Below are positions 1 through 9,599 of a stretch of 64,000 bases of DNA, piece by piece. Under the pieces are notes generated by a model, which was not told the DNA's origin, searched no databases, and was given only the letters and a program-made list of their open reading frames with translations. The stretch lies in assembly GCA_022711405.1 (NCBI GenBank), contig JAKLFC010000004.1:150811-214810 (forward strand), written 5' to 3'. Source of the DNA: Bacteroidota bacterium. GTDB lineage: Bacteria > Bacteroidota > Bacteroidia > Bacteroidales > JAGONC01. Positions within the stretch are counted from its first letter, which is position 1; every line of letters starts with the position of its first letter. Position numbers and translations under genes: made by a program.

Positions 1-1620
1 GGCGGAGGCGGATGCAGCCCGTATCGTACCTGCCGATTCAATGTATTGGAATTTTTCGTTCGGGAAATCGATGCCTTCCATATAGGTGTCACGGCGGGCA
101 TATTTTTCTAGGCTGTAGCCGATCAATGCATCAATGTTGTGCTTTTCATTGACGCTTTTGATGTACTGAAGGACATTATTGGTGACAAGATTGCTCACAG
201 ACCTCATCCCTTCGATACCAAGACCGTTGTATTTGGCACCCTGCCTGACCGTGATCGGGTCGTATTCATGCTCACGCAGGGTGTAAAAATCGGCGCCGAA
301 TTTTGATGTGAACATGAATCCGTTCAGGAATTTATATTCAAGGTACACATTCCCGTTGGTCCGGTTCGTATAGGCCTTATTGACGGTCTCGTTGGCGATG
401 GCCACCGGATTGGCGTAGGGGCCTGATTCATCATAGTTCCCTTCCGAATCATAAACCGGGAAAATAGCAGGAATTGACATGGCATTTGGGAGGGGCCCGT
501 AGAGGGTAGCGTCCCCCTCCACCCGGGAGTTATCCGAATACGACATGGTGACGCCTCCACCCAGCAAAAGGTTCGGCACGATCCGGTAATCAACATTCAA
601 CCGTCCGCTGTAGCGCTTGTAATCCGTTCCTTTGACGGCTCCCACCTGTGAATACTGGTTACCGGATATGAACATCCTCACTTTATCATTACCACTGCTC
701 ACCGAAAGTTCGGTATTGGAAGTAGGTCCTGCCTGCAGGATCTCACTCATCCAGTCGGTGTCGATTCCCTGCACGTCAGTCCCCTTGTACTCATTCCACT
801 CCGCTGCATTCATCATGGGAATGATTCGTTCGCTGGGTATGGTCTGCCATCCGTAATAAAAGTTCAGGTTCACATCGGTCCTGTCGCGGTTCCCTTTCTT
901 GGTGGTGATCAGGATGACCCCGTTGGAAGCCCGTGCACCGTAAATAGCGGTTGCCGAGGCGTCTTTAAGCACAGTGACGGACTCGATATCGTTGGGATTG
1001 ATATCGGACATGGCATTGATCTCCTGGCCAAGGTAACTGATCTGGGCGTATTCGCCCGTGATGACAGGTATGCCGTCGATGACCATCAGCGGCTGGTTGC
1101 TGGCGTTGATGGAGCTGCCTCCGCGAAGCTTGATTGATGACTGGGCCCCGGGAGTCCCAGAGCTCAGGTTGACGGTGAGACCCGCCACCTGTCCCTGTAA
1201 AACCCCATCGATGGTCCTCAGCGGAATGTTGTCGATCTCCTGTTCGTTGACCAGATCTATGGAACTGGAGATCAGTTTTTTACTGGCAGTGCTATAACCC
1301 ACCACGACCACCTCGCCCAGGGAGATCTCCTGTTCACCCAGGGTGACATTGAGTTGTCTTCTTCCTTCTATGGCAACCTCCAGGGTCTGCATGCCAATAA
1401 ACGAGAAGATCAGCGTGCCATCCGGAGGCGCAGGAATGGAAAAATTCCCGTTTATGTCAGAAGTTGTTCCCTTTGTACTGCCCTTTACAATCACATTGAC
1501 ACCGGGGATGGGCTTGCCGTCGGCTTCCGATGCAATCCTTCCGGTCACTGTAATTTCCTGTGCACTCAATCCTTTGAGAAAAAAGGTGAACACCAGGAAT
1601 AGAACGTAATACTTTTTCAT
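1..1620 (-). CDS. SusC/RagA-family TonB-linked outer membrane protein (3' end beyond window)
   Basis: The first 540 codons of a TonB-dependent receptor that would import oligomers or peptides across the outer membrane with a SusD partner. The start at 1620 gives a signal peptide ending in LSAQ. A carboxypeptidase-regulatory-like beta domain follows (ITVTGRI...GKPIPGVNVIVKGS, roughly residues 22-105). Next come a TonB-box-like stretch and the plug domain (VTVLKDASATAIYGARASNG, the SusC signature) and then the start of the barrel. It begins 22 bases after the cyanophycinase stop codon on the same strand, so the two are probably cotranscribed. This is the main reason to suspect a peptide rather than a glycan substrate. 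The SusD gene would lie outside the window. Family is certain; substrate is inferred. Confidence 0.95.
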   Translation of the reverse strand, partial: MKKYYVLFLVFTFFLKGLSAQEITVTGRIASEADGKPIPGVNVIVKGSTKGTTSDINGNFSIPAPPDGTLIFSFIGMQTLEVAIEGRRQLNVTLGEQEISLGEVVVVGYSTASKKLISSSIDLVNEQEIDNIPLRTIDGVLQGQVAGLTVNLSSGTPGAQSSIKLRGGSSINASNQPLMVIDGIPVITGEYAQISYLGQEINAMSDINPNDIESVTVLKDASATAIYGARASNGVILITTKKGNRDRTDVNLNFYYGWQTIPSERIIPMMNAAEWNEYKGTDVQGIDTDWMSEILQAGPTSNTELSVSSGNDKVRMFISGNQYSQVGAVKGTDYKRYSGRLNVDYRIVPNLLLGGGVTMSYSDNSRVEGDATLYGPLPNAMSIPAIFPVYDSEGNYDESGPYANPVAIANETVNKAYTNRTNGNVYLEYKFLNGFMFTSKFGADFYTLREHEYDPITVRQGAKYNGLGIEGMRSVSNLVTNNVLQYIKSVNEKHNIDALIGYSLEKYARRDTYMEGIDFPNEKFQYIESAGTIRAASASA

Positions 1621-1642
1621 ATATATGCGTATTGGTTTGGAT

Positions 1643-2920
1643 TCATTTTTTGAGAGGTGTCACAGTGACCTGTACCGGTGTGATGTCCATTCGCACGTCC
1701 ACCACCGTATACCTTTCGGTTCCGTATGGCTGCTCAGAATAATATCCTGCGCTTTCAGGTTTTTTGATCAGGGTGACCAAAAAACCGGGGTGATTTCCAT
1801 GAAGGGTGACATTACAGATGGTGTCAGTACCTTTGTTATCCATGAGGTTGGTAGTCAGCAGGTCACGCAGTGTGGCCGAGCTGCCCGACAGGATGCCTGT
1901 CTGCCCGGGATCGGGGATATCGTTGTATTCATTTCCGCGTGTGGATTTTTTTCCCTCTGCCGGTGTGATCATGCCGGTGGAGAGTTCATAGGTGTCATTT
2001 TCCATCAGGTAACTCACCGAGAGGTTCTCAATCAGGGGAAGATCGTTCACGTAAGAGATTCGGGCACCTGACCGGTCCATCACGGTGACCCCTGAAGCAC
2101 CGGCCACTTTCACCAGATTCTGGCTGCCTAAATAGATGAGTGCTGTATTTTCGTCGACACCGAAACCGGTCTTGCAGCCATAGGTGCTGTCCATCAGGGC
2201 AATGGCCAGCCGTCCGAACCGGGCACGGGCATCAAAGTGCTGGTCGACAATGCCATAAGGAAAGAATCCCAATCCCTTCAGCATCAGTAATCCTCCCCCG
2301 TCGGGGAAATCATTTCCCTGGTAGTCAGTAATAATGCCACGCGAAAGGGCGGCCAGGCTATTGCCTCCCCCTATCATTGATTCGCTCATGATCGCAGCAC
2401 CTGCACTCGATCCGCCAATGACTCCCCCTGCCCTGAAAACTTCCCATACAGCTTCGAGCACGACGGTCTTGCTGCCATCAGGCCTGATTAACGTCTTGAC
2501 GGTCCTTGACTGGTCTCCGCCTGTGAACCAGACTCCGGAGCATTTCCTGATGATAAGGGCCAATTCGGAATCTTCCCCGTTGTCCTTCCATTGAGATTCA
2601 TCTACGCCGGCTGTGCTGTCATCATCCATCATGGCCACGGGGATCAGATAAATATGATCCGGATTCACCCCATAGGAAATCAATACGTTCCGGAAACTTA
2701 CAAAGGATTGCACCGGTACGCCACTGGCGGAAGGAATGACCGCGAAAGCTGCACTGTCTTGTCCTCCCGCAAATTCAATCAGCTGGCGATAGACACTTGC
2801 ATTGTCATCTTCAAGTCCTCCGCCGGCGATCACCAGATTTCCCGCGGGAGTATTCTGACAGAAGGCTTCGGGAAATATCAGAAATCCGCATAAGATCAAT
2901 ACTGTCTTTGCTATCTTCAT
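1643..2920 (-). CDS. Cyanophycinase-like S51 peptidase, exported
   Basis: A serine peptidase of the S51/cyanophycinase family, which cleaves cyanophycin (multi-L-arginyl-poly-L-aspartate) to beta-Asp-Arg dipeptides. I chose the start at 2920 because it opens directly into a signal peptide (MKIAKTVLILCGF...AFCQ); the frame is open further upstream without one. In the 425-residue product the family landmarks are visible: FTGGDQ at 132-137, the nucleophile elbow GGSSAGA at 169-175 (Ser172), DQHF at 226-229 (candidate catalytic His) and DENTAL at 256-261. The C-terminal 100 residues are less conserved. The signal peptide implies periplasmic or extracellular action, so it probably digests external polymer. 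The SusC-like receptor follows at 22 bases, and a beta-aspartyl dipeptidase diverges from it. Confidence 0.9.
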   Translation of the reverse strand: MKIAKTVLILCGFLIFPEAFCQNTPAGNLVIAGGGLEDDNASVYRQLIEFAGGQDSAAFAVIPSASGVPVQSFVSFRNVLISYGVNPDHIYLIPVAMMDDDSTAGVDESQWKDNGEDSELALIIRKCSGVWFTGGDQSRTVKTLIRPDGSKTVVLEAVWEVFRAGGVIGGSSAGAAIMSESMIGGGNSLAALSRGIITDYQGNDFPDGGGLLMLKGLGFFPYGIVDQHFDARARFGRLAIALMDSTYGCKTGFGVDENTALIYLGSQNLVKVAGASGVTVMDRSGARISYVNDLPLIENLSVSYLMENDTYELSTGMITPAEGKKSTRGNEYNDIPDPGQTGILSGSSATLRDLLTTNLMDNKGTDTICNVTLHGNHPGFLVTLIKKPESAGYYSEQPYGTERYTVVDVRMDITPVQVTVTPLKK

Positions 2921-3039
2921 CAGGTAAGCGTTTTTGGGAGTCAGCAGATAAACACCTGAGCGAAAATATGAATTAAAGAAGGAATAAATAAAGCACCTGC
3001 TGTTTTTTTTAACAAATTTGTTGGTCAAAACAGAGCGAG

Positions 3040-4170
3040 ATGTTTACATTGTTTACAAACGCACAGGTTTTTAGTCCCAACCGGCTGGGTATAAAAGATG
3101 TGCTCACCGGTGGCAGGACCATAGTGGCCATCGCTGACCATATTAAGTCTTTACCGGATATTCCCGTTCAGGTGGTGGATTGCACCGGGTACTCGCTGGT
3201 GCCGGGATTCATCGATTCCCATGTCCACATAACCGGTGGAGGAGGGGAGGGTGGTCCGGTGAGCCGTATGCCAGAATTGCAGTTGAGCATGATGCTGGAG
3301 GCTGGTGTGACTACAGTGATCGGATGCCTGGGCACGGACGGTGTCACGCGGACAGTGGAAAGCGTGCTGATGAAGGTGAAAACCCTGCGGGAGCAGGGAG
3401 TCTCGGCGTGGATGTACACCGGCGCCTATCAGGTACCTCCGCCGACCATCACCGGCGACGTGATGAAAGATATCATCCTCTTTGAAGAGATCATCGGAGT
3501 GGGGGAGGTGGCCATTTCCGACCACCGGTCATCGGTGCCTTCCGTGGCTGAGCTGGCAAGGATTGCAGCCAAGGCGCGCGTAGCCGGCATGATCGGCGGA
3601 AAAGCGGGTATTGTGAACCTTCATATGGGTGATGCACACGATCCTTTCCGGCCCATTCATGATGTGGTCAAACATTCCCAGCTGGGATACAAACAGTTCC
3701 TGCCCACGCACTGCAACCGTAACCATTATATCTTTGAAGATGCAAAAGAATATGGCAAAAAGGGGTATGTCGACATCACCACCAGCTCCTATCCATATTA
3801 CCCTGATGAAGAGATAAAACCTTCCAGGGCGCTGAAATTGCTGCTGGAAAGCGGTGTTTCCCTGTCACATATCACTTTCACTTCTGATGCATGCGGCTCT
3901 CTGCCGGGATTTGATCCGGAGACGGGCAAACTGGTCAAACTGGAGATGGGTCTTCCCTCTTCCAACCTGCGGGAGGTGAGGGATGCTGTCGAAGTGGAGG
4001 GCATACCTCTGGAGCAGGCCCTGCAGCCCGTCACATCCAATCCTGCAGAAATTTTGAAACTAAAGAATAAAGGATATATCCGTGAAGGTTACGACGCGGA
4101 CCTGCTGCTGCTTGATCCTGACTTTAGTATCGTGAAGCTGATGGCGAACGGAACGATGATGATCCTGTGA
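3040..4170 (+). CDS. iadA: Beta-aspartyl (isoaspartyl) dipeptidase
   Basis: A metal-dependent amidohydrolase (M38) of 376 residues that hydrolyses beta-aspartyl dipeptides. It would process beta-Asp-Arg released by the divergent cyanophycinase. The binuclear-metal HxH is H61/H63 (DSHVHITGGGGEGG), followed by the IadA block AISDHRSS near 158-165 and HMGD near 200. The position that I align with the carboxylated lysine of the Escherichia coli enzyme is Glu156 (GVGEVAISDHR). A glutamate metal bridge is plausible but I could not align it properly. There is no signal peptide, so it acts in the cytoplasm. The 119-base divergent gap to the cyanophycinase start must hold both promoters. It converges on the racemase gene, 9 bases away. 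Confidence 0.93.
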   Translation: MFTLFTNAQVFSPNRLGIKDVLTGGRTIVAIADHIKSLPDIPVQVVDCTGYSLVPGFIDSHVHITGGGGEGGPVSRMPELQLSMMLEAGVTTVIGCLGTDGVTRTVESVLMKVKTLREQGVSAWMYTGAYQVPPPTITGDVMKDIILFEEIIGVGEVAISDHRSSVPSVAELARIAAKARVAGMIGGKAGIVNLHMGDAHDPFRPIHDVVKHSQLGYKQFLPTHCNRNHYIFEDAKEYGKKGYVDITTSSYPYYPDEEIKPSRALKLLLESGVSLSHITFTSDACGSLPGFDPETGKLVKLEMGLPSSNLREVRDAVEVEGIPLEQALQPVTSNPAEILKLKNKGYIREGYDADLLLLDPDFSIVKLMANGTMMIL

Positions 4171-4179
4171 AATAGCTGC

Positions 4180-5292
4180 TCAACCAGCTTTCCAGGCAGC
4201 CATCCTGACGGTGACATTATCCAGACTCCTCCTGTTGACCTCGACCCCAATTCCGGGTTTTTGGGGTACATCCATGGTGCCGTCACTGTTGACGTAGAAG
4301 GCAGGTTCCACGATATCCTCCGTATAATACCGGCTGCTGGCCGAGATATCTCCCGGCAGGGTGAAGTTTGGCAAAGAAGCCAGTGCCACGTTGCCTGCCC
4401 TTCCGATGCCGGATTCCAGCATACCTCCGTGCCACACCGGGATCCCTCTGGATGCACAATAGTCGTGGATGAGGATGGATTCCGTGAAACCACCCACGCG
4501 TCCCGGTTTTATGTTGATCACCCGGCAGCTGTCCAGCTCTATGGCGGCCCGGGTGTCATCGAGTGAATGGATGCTTTCGTCGAGGCAAATAGGTGTCTTC
4601 AGTTCCCGCTGCAGCTTGGAGTGATCATAGATATCCTCATAGCCAAGCGGCTGCTCGATCAGTAAAAGACCATAACCATCCATCTTTCTGAATATGCCGA
4701 TGTCTTCCAGACGATAGGCTGAATTGGCGTCCACCTGCAGCAGGAGATCGGGAAACCGCCTGCGGAGCGCTTCCACGTACTGCAGATCATCTCCCGGGGC
4801 GATCTTGATCTTAATTCGCCTGTAACCTTCAGCAAGATAACCCTCCACCTTCCGTATCAGGGCATCTACGGAAGGCTGTATGCCGATGCTTACCCCCACG
4901 TCAATTTTTTTCCGCGTACCGCCCAGCATCCTGGAAAGTGATACATTGTCAGCTTTAGCCAGCAAATCCCACAGGGCTGCTTCCAGCCCCGCCTTGGCCA
5001 TCATGTGGCCGCGCACCTTCGCATAAGCGTCGATGGCCTCACTGACCTTGGTAATGTCCTTACCCAGGACCGAAGGGATCAGGAAATCCTTCAATATATG
5101 CCAGGCTGTGTCGACGGTCTCGTAGGAATAAAAGGGTGTACCCTCCGCAACACTCTCTCCCCATCCCGTGATCCCCTCCGCATCCACTCGGACAATGATA
5201 TGCTCTTCATCGTATTCGGTTCCCATGGAAGTCACAAATGGACTTACCAGGATCATTTTAATGTGTCGAAGCTCAACTCTTTCAATGCGCAT
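4180..5292 (-). CDS. Enolase-superfamily N-acyl/N-succinylamino acid racemase or o-succinylbenzoate synthase
   Basis: A 370-residue muconate-lactonising-subgroup enzyme. Catalytic lysines are K163 in KIKIAP (second Lys of KxK) and K262 in INIKPG. Mg2+ ligands are D188 (QVDANSAY), E213 (IEQPL) and D238 (LDES). The block from IPVWHGGMLESGIGR into NVALASLPN is typical of the MenC/NSAR branch rather than of L-Ala-D/L-Glu epimerases. Members make menaquinone precursor, racemise N-succinylamino acids, or do both. No other menaquinone gene is in view. Its position 42 bases behind an M14 peptidase, and tail-to-tail with iadA, suggests amino-acid or peptide stereochemistry. Cytoplasmic. The family is clear; the substrate is open. 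Confidence 0.85.
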   Translation of the reverse strand: MRIERVELRHIKMILVSPFVTSMGTEYDEEHIIVRVDAEGITGWGESVAEGTPFYSYETVDTAWHILKDFLIPSVLGKDITKVSEAIDAYAKVRGHMMAKAGLEAALWDLLAKADNVSLSRMLGGTRKKIDVGVSIGIQPSVDALIRKVEGYLAEGYRRIKIKIAPGDDLQYVEALRRRFPDLLLQVDANSAYRLEDIGIFRKMDGYGLLLIEQPLGYEDIYDHSKLQRELKTPICLDESIHSLDDTRAAIELDSCRVINIKPGRVGGFTESILIHDYCASRGIPVWHGGMLESGIGRAGNVALASLPNFTLPGDISASSRYYTEDIVEPAFYVNSDGTMDVPQKPGIGVEVNRRSLDNVTVRMAAWKAG

Positions 5293-5334
5293 AATGATAA
5301 TTCTTTTTAGAGTGATGAATGAAAACTGACAGAT

Positions 5335-6846
5335 CTATTTAGGCACAATCCGTAATACCGGGTAGTTCTCTCCTTTCATTAACAGGCGCGCATACTGGGG
5401 ATAGGTGACCAGACCCAGCATGGACTTTGGCTCCAGCGCGAGGATGATCAGATTGCATTTCAGCTGGCTGACCGGGATAAATAGATAATCCGAAGATGAA
5501 ATACCCTCTTTCATTTCTTTCACTTCAACCTCTGGATTTACAATGATATCTCCTTCAAAATCAATGGAATCGATGGAAGTAATGCCATACTGTTCAATTT
5601 TTTGATTTTTCTTTGCTTTAAAGGGGTGGGTAATGAGGGACTGACGTTGCACCCATCCGATGAGCTCAGCAGACTCCCGGGGAATGAGGTAACCCACAGG
5701 CCTGGTCACGTCATGGGTAGATCTGACAACAGGCCGGTAATCCTCCACAATCACCATCGTATCTTTACCGGTGCGGTAGTTGACCAGGGGGAGGGATAGT
5801 TTCTGCCCGTTGGGCATGTGCTCCGACTGGATGGATACTTTCTGACCGGCAGCGGCTGATATCAGTTCTTTTCTTTCGGAAGCCACCATCGTTTTGATCC
5901 TGTCGCCGTTGAGATAAACATATTCCAGCAATCCCTGCATCCCCGTCATTTGTCCCTCCGCCCGGTGCTGAAGGTTTTCAAGGAAACTGTCGGTTCCATT
6001 CATCCCTTCCTGTATGAACGAAAACGTGTTCTGAATACCCAGGCTCTGCCGGCCGTCGTTGATATCGAACGTACTGTGACGGATGTAGGATACCCCCGGC
6101 GGACCACCCGGACAATAGACGAATGATGAAAATCCACGCTCCATTAAATACGAAAAAATATACGGAAGATATTGATTATCCGATAATTCTCTGATTTTTC
6201 CCGAAACAATGGGATTGGTGGTGGAACCAATGGTGACGTCGAAGTCCTTTCTATACCCGTACGTTTCCCAGGAATCGCTGTAGGGTGAATATTCGTGGAC
6301 GTCCATGGTCACCTCAAAGAGATATTCATCAAAAAGAGCGTGCAATGCGCGGGTTTCCGGTTCTGTGAGGATCAGATGGTTCCGGTTCAGATCCATGGTG
6401 TGTGCATTGCGCCGCTGGTTGAATGTGGATCCGTCCGGATTGACCTGTGGGACGAGTGCAAGATCTATCTTATCGAACAGGTAACGGTTTTCCGGTTTGA
6501 TGAGCTCCGATGCCAGCAACAATGCGCCTTCTTTACCGGATTGTTCATTGCCATGCTGCTGGGCAAAGATCAGTACCCGTATCTTCGATTTGTCATTACC
6601 AAACCGGGAGGAAGAAAACATCAGACCGTACAGGTTCTTTCCATTCACCGATTGCCCGATGATGTTCACCGTCAGCAGATCGGACCGGTTATCCAGCGAT
6701 TGTAGGAATGACCACATTTCGTCATAGGAAGTGACGGTGGTAAAGTTGTGCTTTACTGCAGGGAGTACTGGTTCCTGCGACAGGAGAAGCGATGACAATG
6801 CAACGCACATCAGAAGCATTATGGCTGATTTTAAGCTGGTATTCAA
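5335..6846 (-). CDS. M14-family zinc carboxypeptidase, exported
   Basis: A 503-residue metallocarboxypeptidase with a signal peptide (MNTSLKSAIMLLMCVALSSL, cleavage near LLSQ). Zinc ligands HxxE are H98/E101 in QQHGNEQSGKEGA, and the third ligand is H184 in MDVHEYS. The substrate-binding DLNRNH (Asn154-Arg155) is in place. The catalytic glutamate is probably in the C-terminal half of the domain (FSFIQEG region). The last 180 residues form an extra domain without a clear identity. It precedes the racemase by 42 bases on the same strand. It would trim C-terminal residues from peptides outside the inner membrane, which fits the peptide-scavenging reading of this locus. Confidence 0.9.
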   Translation of the reverse strand: MNTSLKSAIMLLMCVALSSLLLSQEPVLPAVKHNFTTVTSYDEMWSFLQSLDNRSDLLTVNIIGQSVNGKNLYGLMFSSSRFGNDKSKIRVLIFAQQHGNEQSGKEGALLLASELIKPENRYLFDKIDLALVPQVNPDGSTFNQRRNAHTMDLNRNHLILTEPETRALHALFDEYLFEVTMDVHEYSPYSDSWETYGYRKDFDVTIGSTTNPIVSGKIRELSDNQYLPYIFSYLMERGFSSFVYCPGGPPGVSYIRHSTFDINDGRQSLGIQNTFSFIQEGMNGTDSFLENLQHRAEGQMTGMQGLLEYVYLNGDRIKTMVASERKELISAAAGQKVSIQSEHMPNGQKLSLPLVNYRTGKDTMVIVEDYRPVVRSTHDVTRPVGYLIPRESAELIGWVQRQSLITHPFKAKKNQKIEQYGITSIDSIDFEGDIIVNPEVEVKEMKEGISSSDYLFIPVSQLKCNLIILALEPKSMLGLVTYPQYARLLMKGENYPVLRIVPK

Positions 6847-6947
6847 GAGAATGTCGTTTATGAGGTGATCGGAGCATTAAAAGTAAAGAAAATTAGAATG
6901 GATACGGTTTTTCCCTATCTTTATAATCCACTTCTAAAAGTTTATTT

Positions 6948-8393
6948 ATGATTAAATGGATTTTAATTGCCTGTGCCGTACTTATGATTGCACTTCCAGG
7001 TCGGCCACAAAGCTTCGATGCTTTTATCGCGTACCTGAATTCTCTACCCGAAGGACAGCGCATGGCAGTTGTCGATAGCTTCATGATTGCCACGGCGCCA
7101 TACGGTTTCCCTTACATCACCACTGACACGGCGCGCTTCATTTACCGCGGCCCCTCCAGCACGGTTCAGGTTGCCGGTGATTTCAACGGGTGGAACCCGG
7201 CTTCTGCATTTCTGCAGAAGGTTTCCGGCACCGATTTCTTTTACGTCTCCAGGAAATTTGAGATGAATGCCCGGCTGGACTATAAATTTGTCCTGGATGG
7301 CTCAAACTGGATCCTGGATCCTTTGAATCCCGGCACGTGTTCGGGAGGCTACGGACCCAATTCCGAACTGGCGATGCCCGGATATGTCCAGCCCTGGGAG
7401 ATAGAAACCTATCCGGGAACGATGATGGGAACCGTCGTCACCGATCAGATCTTCAGCAACTATGTCAACAAAACCTTTCAGTTGAAGGTTTATTTACCTG
7501 CAGAGTATGATCCCCAGCTTTCCATACGGTATCCGGTCGTTTATTTTCAGGACGGGTATGAATACATTAGCCTGGGCTATACCGATAAAGTGCTGGATAA
7601 TCTGATCGACAGTGCAGTCTGTTGCCCGCTTATCGGCGTGTTTGTTCGTCCCAACAACCGTAACGAGGAGTATGCCGGAAATCTGCGTGAGGAATATCAA
7701 TCCTTTTTCGCCGGCGAGCTGGTTCCCTATATCGACGAGAAATACCTTACGCTGAATCAGGCCAGTGCAAGGGCAGTGATCGGTGATTCCTACGGAGGAA
7801 ATATTTCTGCGCTGATCAGCTATCATTATCCTGAATTATTCGGTAAATGCGGCTTACACTCCGCCGCTTTCCAGCCCAATGGCTATGAAGCGTACAACCT
7901 GATCACCCAGGGAGAGGTGAAGCCCATTCAATGGGTCTCTGTCTGGGGTACTTACGAGGGCCTTTGGCAAAATATGCGTGATTTTCGTGACTTCCTTCAA
8001 GGTCATGGGTATAACCTTTTATGGCAGGAACTGCCCGAGGGTCACAGCTGGGGACTGTGGCGTGCCACCATCGATGTGATGCTGCCTTTCTTCTTTCCAC
8101 CGGCATTCCTTGACACAGGGGAAAATCTGCAGCCATCCGGAAACATTATTAAGGCATTTCCAAATCCGGCAAAACAGGAACTTAACCTGACATTAACGCT
8201 TCCGGAACCTGCCCTGGCACGAATTCACCTCTATGCACTTTCCGGGCAGCTGGTGTTCGATGAGACTGCCGGCATTCCTTCAGGTAACCAGGTAATGCAC
8301 CTTGACACGGGCAGGTATTGCCCGGGAATGTATCTGTTATACATTCAAGCAGAAAACTGGAGCCACTCTGAAAAAATAGCCATCCTGCAATAG
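6948..8393 (+). CDS. Secreted esterase-D-like hydrolase with CBM48-like domain and T9SS sorting tail
   Basis: A 481-residue exported enzyme. After the signal peptide (MIKWILIACAVLMIALPGRPQ) comes a glycogen-binding-like/CBM48 beta domain (VQVAGDFNGWNP, about 65-145). An alpha/beta hydrolase of the esterase D (PF00756) family follows, with nucleophile Ser281 in GDSYGG and a likely catalytic His in LPEGHSW near 370. The last 80 residues (FPNPAKQELNLTL into GMYLLYIQ and EKIAILQ) are a type IX secretion Por_Secre_tail. Enterochelin esterases and feruloyl/acetyl-xylan esterases share this layout; the substrate cannot be fixed from sequence. A possible -7 box TATCTTTA lies at 6916-6923. Confidence 0.88.
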   Translation: MIKWILIACAVLMIALPGRPQSFDAFIAYLNSLPEGQRMAVVDSFMIATAPYGFPYITTDTARFIYRGPSSTVQVAGDFNGWNPASAFLQKVSGTDFFYVSRKFEMNARLDYKFVLDGSNWILDPLNPGTCSGGYGPNSELAMPGYVQPWEIETYPGTMMGTVVTDQIFSNYVNKTFQLKVYLPAEYDPQLSIRYPVVYFQDGYEYISLGYTDKVLDNLIDSAVCCPLIGVFVRPNNRNEEYAGNLREEYQSFFAGELVPYIDEKYLTLNQASARAVIGDSYGGNISALISYHYPELFGKCGLHSAAFQPNGYEAYNLITQGEVKPIQWVSVWGTYEGLWQNMRDFRDFLQGHGYNLLWQELPEGHSWGLWRATIDVMLPFFFPPAFLDTGENLQPSGNIIKAFPNPAKQELNLTLTLPEPALARIHLYALSGQLVFDETAGIPSGNQVMHLDTGRYCPGMYLLYIQAENWSHSEKIAILQ

Positions 8394-8414
8394 GAACCCG
8401 GATCCTTTCAAGCC

Positions 8415-9599
8415 ATGGAACCCTATCCCATCCTTATCATCCTGAGCAGCCTGATCATCTTTTCCTACCTGTTCGATATCATTGCCAGAAAGACAAAATT
8501 TCCTTCCGTCCTTTTACTTCTGCTGACCGGCATTGCCATCCGGATCGCTGTGGATTATTTTCAACTGCATACATTCAATCTATTTTTCATTTTACCTACC
8601 CTGGGTACCGTCGGGCTTATCCTGATCGTCTTTGAAGGCGCCCTGGAGCTCAGGTATGAAAAGAAACGCAACAGGCTGATCCGCAGGTCATTTTTCTCTG
8701 CATTGTTCATAATGATGGCCTCCGCTGCTGCCATCTCCTGGATCATCCATCTTCTCACAAACTATCCCTTTCATTCCTGCCTCATCAATGCAGTGCCATT
8801 CAGCGTGATCAGCTCTGCCATTGCCATTCCGTCTGTTTCCGGCATGCATCCCGAAAAAAAGGAATTTGTCGTTTATGAGTCCACGTTTTCCGACATTCTC
8901 GGGATCATCCTGTTCAACTTTCTGTTATATAATGAAAGGATCAATGGTTCTTCCTTTCTCTGGCTTGGATTGGATACCCTGCTCGTTATCGTGATTTCGT
9001 CTGTTTTTTGTGTTCTGCTGCTTTACATCATCGGCCGGATAAATCACCCGGTCAAGTTTTTCCTGATCCTGGCCATTCTGATCCTGGTGTACAGCATAGG
9101 AAGGCTGTGGCACCTGTCGACCCTCATCATCGTACTGGCCGTGGGGCTGTTTTTGAATAACGCAGAACAAATCAAACTTCCCATTTTCAGAAAATTTTTA
9201 CTATATCCTGGCTTCAAAGATGATCTTCAGCAACTATTCAAGCTCTCCGCCGAAAGCGCCTTCCTGGTCCGTACCTTTTTTTTCGTTATTTTCGGTTTCA
9301 TTATCAGTATTCGCGATCTGAATGATTCACGGATGGTTTTGTACAGTGCCGTGATTCTATCGGTCATTTATTTCCTCAGGGCTGTTTACCTGAAATTCAT
9401 CAGCCGTACGGATTTGTTCCCTGAACTGTTCATTACACCCCGTGGATTGATCAGTATACTGCTTTTTCTGACCCTTCCCCAAAGCCTTCGAATTCCCGGG
9501 ATCGATACCGGCCTCCTGTTCCTGATCATCCTGGGCAGCAGTATCATTATGTCGCTGGGAATCCTGTTTTCAGGGAAAAAGCCCCGGGTAAAAGGGTAA
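8415..9599 (+). CDS. CPA-type cation/proton antiporter
   Basis: A 394-residue integral membrane protein with about twelve hydrophobic segments, of the Na+/H+ exchanger (PF00999) fold. Visible landmarks are an N-terminal IIFSYLFDIIARKTKFPSVL helix, LILIVFEGALEL (the TM4-like unwound region), the acidic core segment FSDILGIILFNF and the C-terminal helices ending near LGSSIIMSLG. It exchanges Na+ or K+ for protons at the inner membrane. There is no C-terminal regulatory TrkA_C domain, so it is on the short side for the family. It starts 21 bases after the esterase and may be cotranscribed with it. The ion is not predictable. Confidence 0.85.
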   Translation: MEPYPILIILSSLIIFSYLFDIIARKTKFPSVLLLLLTGIAIRIAVDYFQLHTFNLFFILPTLGTVGLILIVFEGALELRYEKKRNRLIRRSFFSALFIMMASAAAISWIIHLLTNYPFHSCLINAVPFSVISSAIAIPSVSGMHPEKKEFVVYESTFSDILGIILFNFLLYNERINGSSFLWLGLDTLLVIVISSVFCVLLLYIIGRINHPVKFFLILAILILVYSIGRLWHLSTLIIVLAVGLFLNNAEQIKLPIFRKFLLYPGFKDDLQQLFKLSAESAFLVRTFFFVIFGFIISIRDLNDSRMVLYSAVILSVIYFLRAVYLKFISRTDLFPELFITPRGLISILLFLTLPQSLRIPGIDTGLLFLIILGSSIIMSLGILFSGKKPRVKG

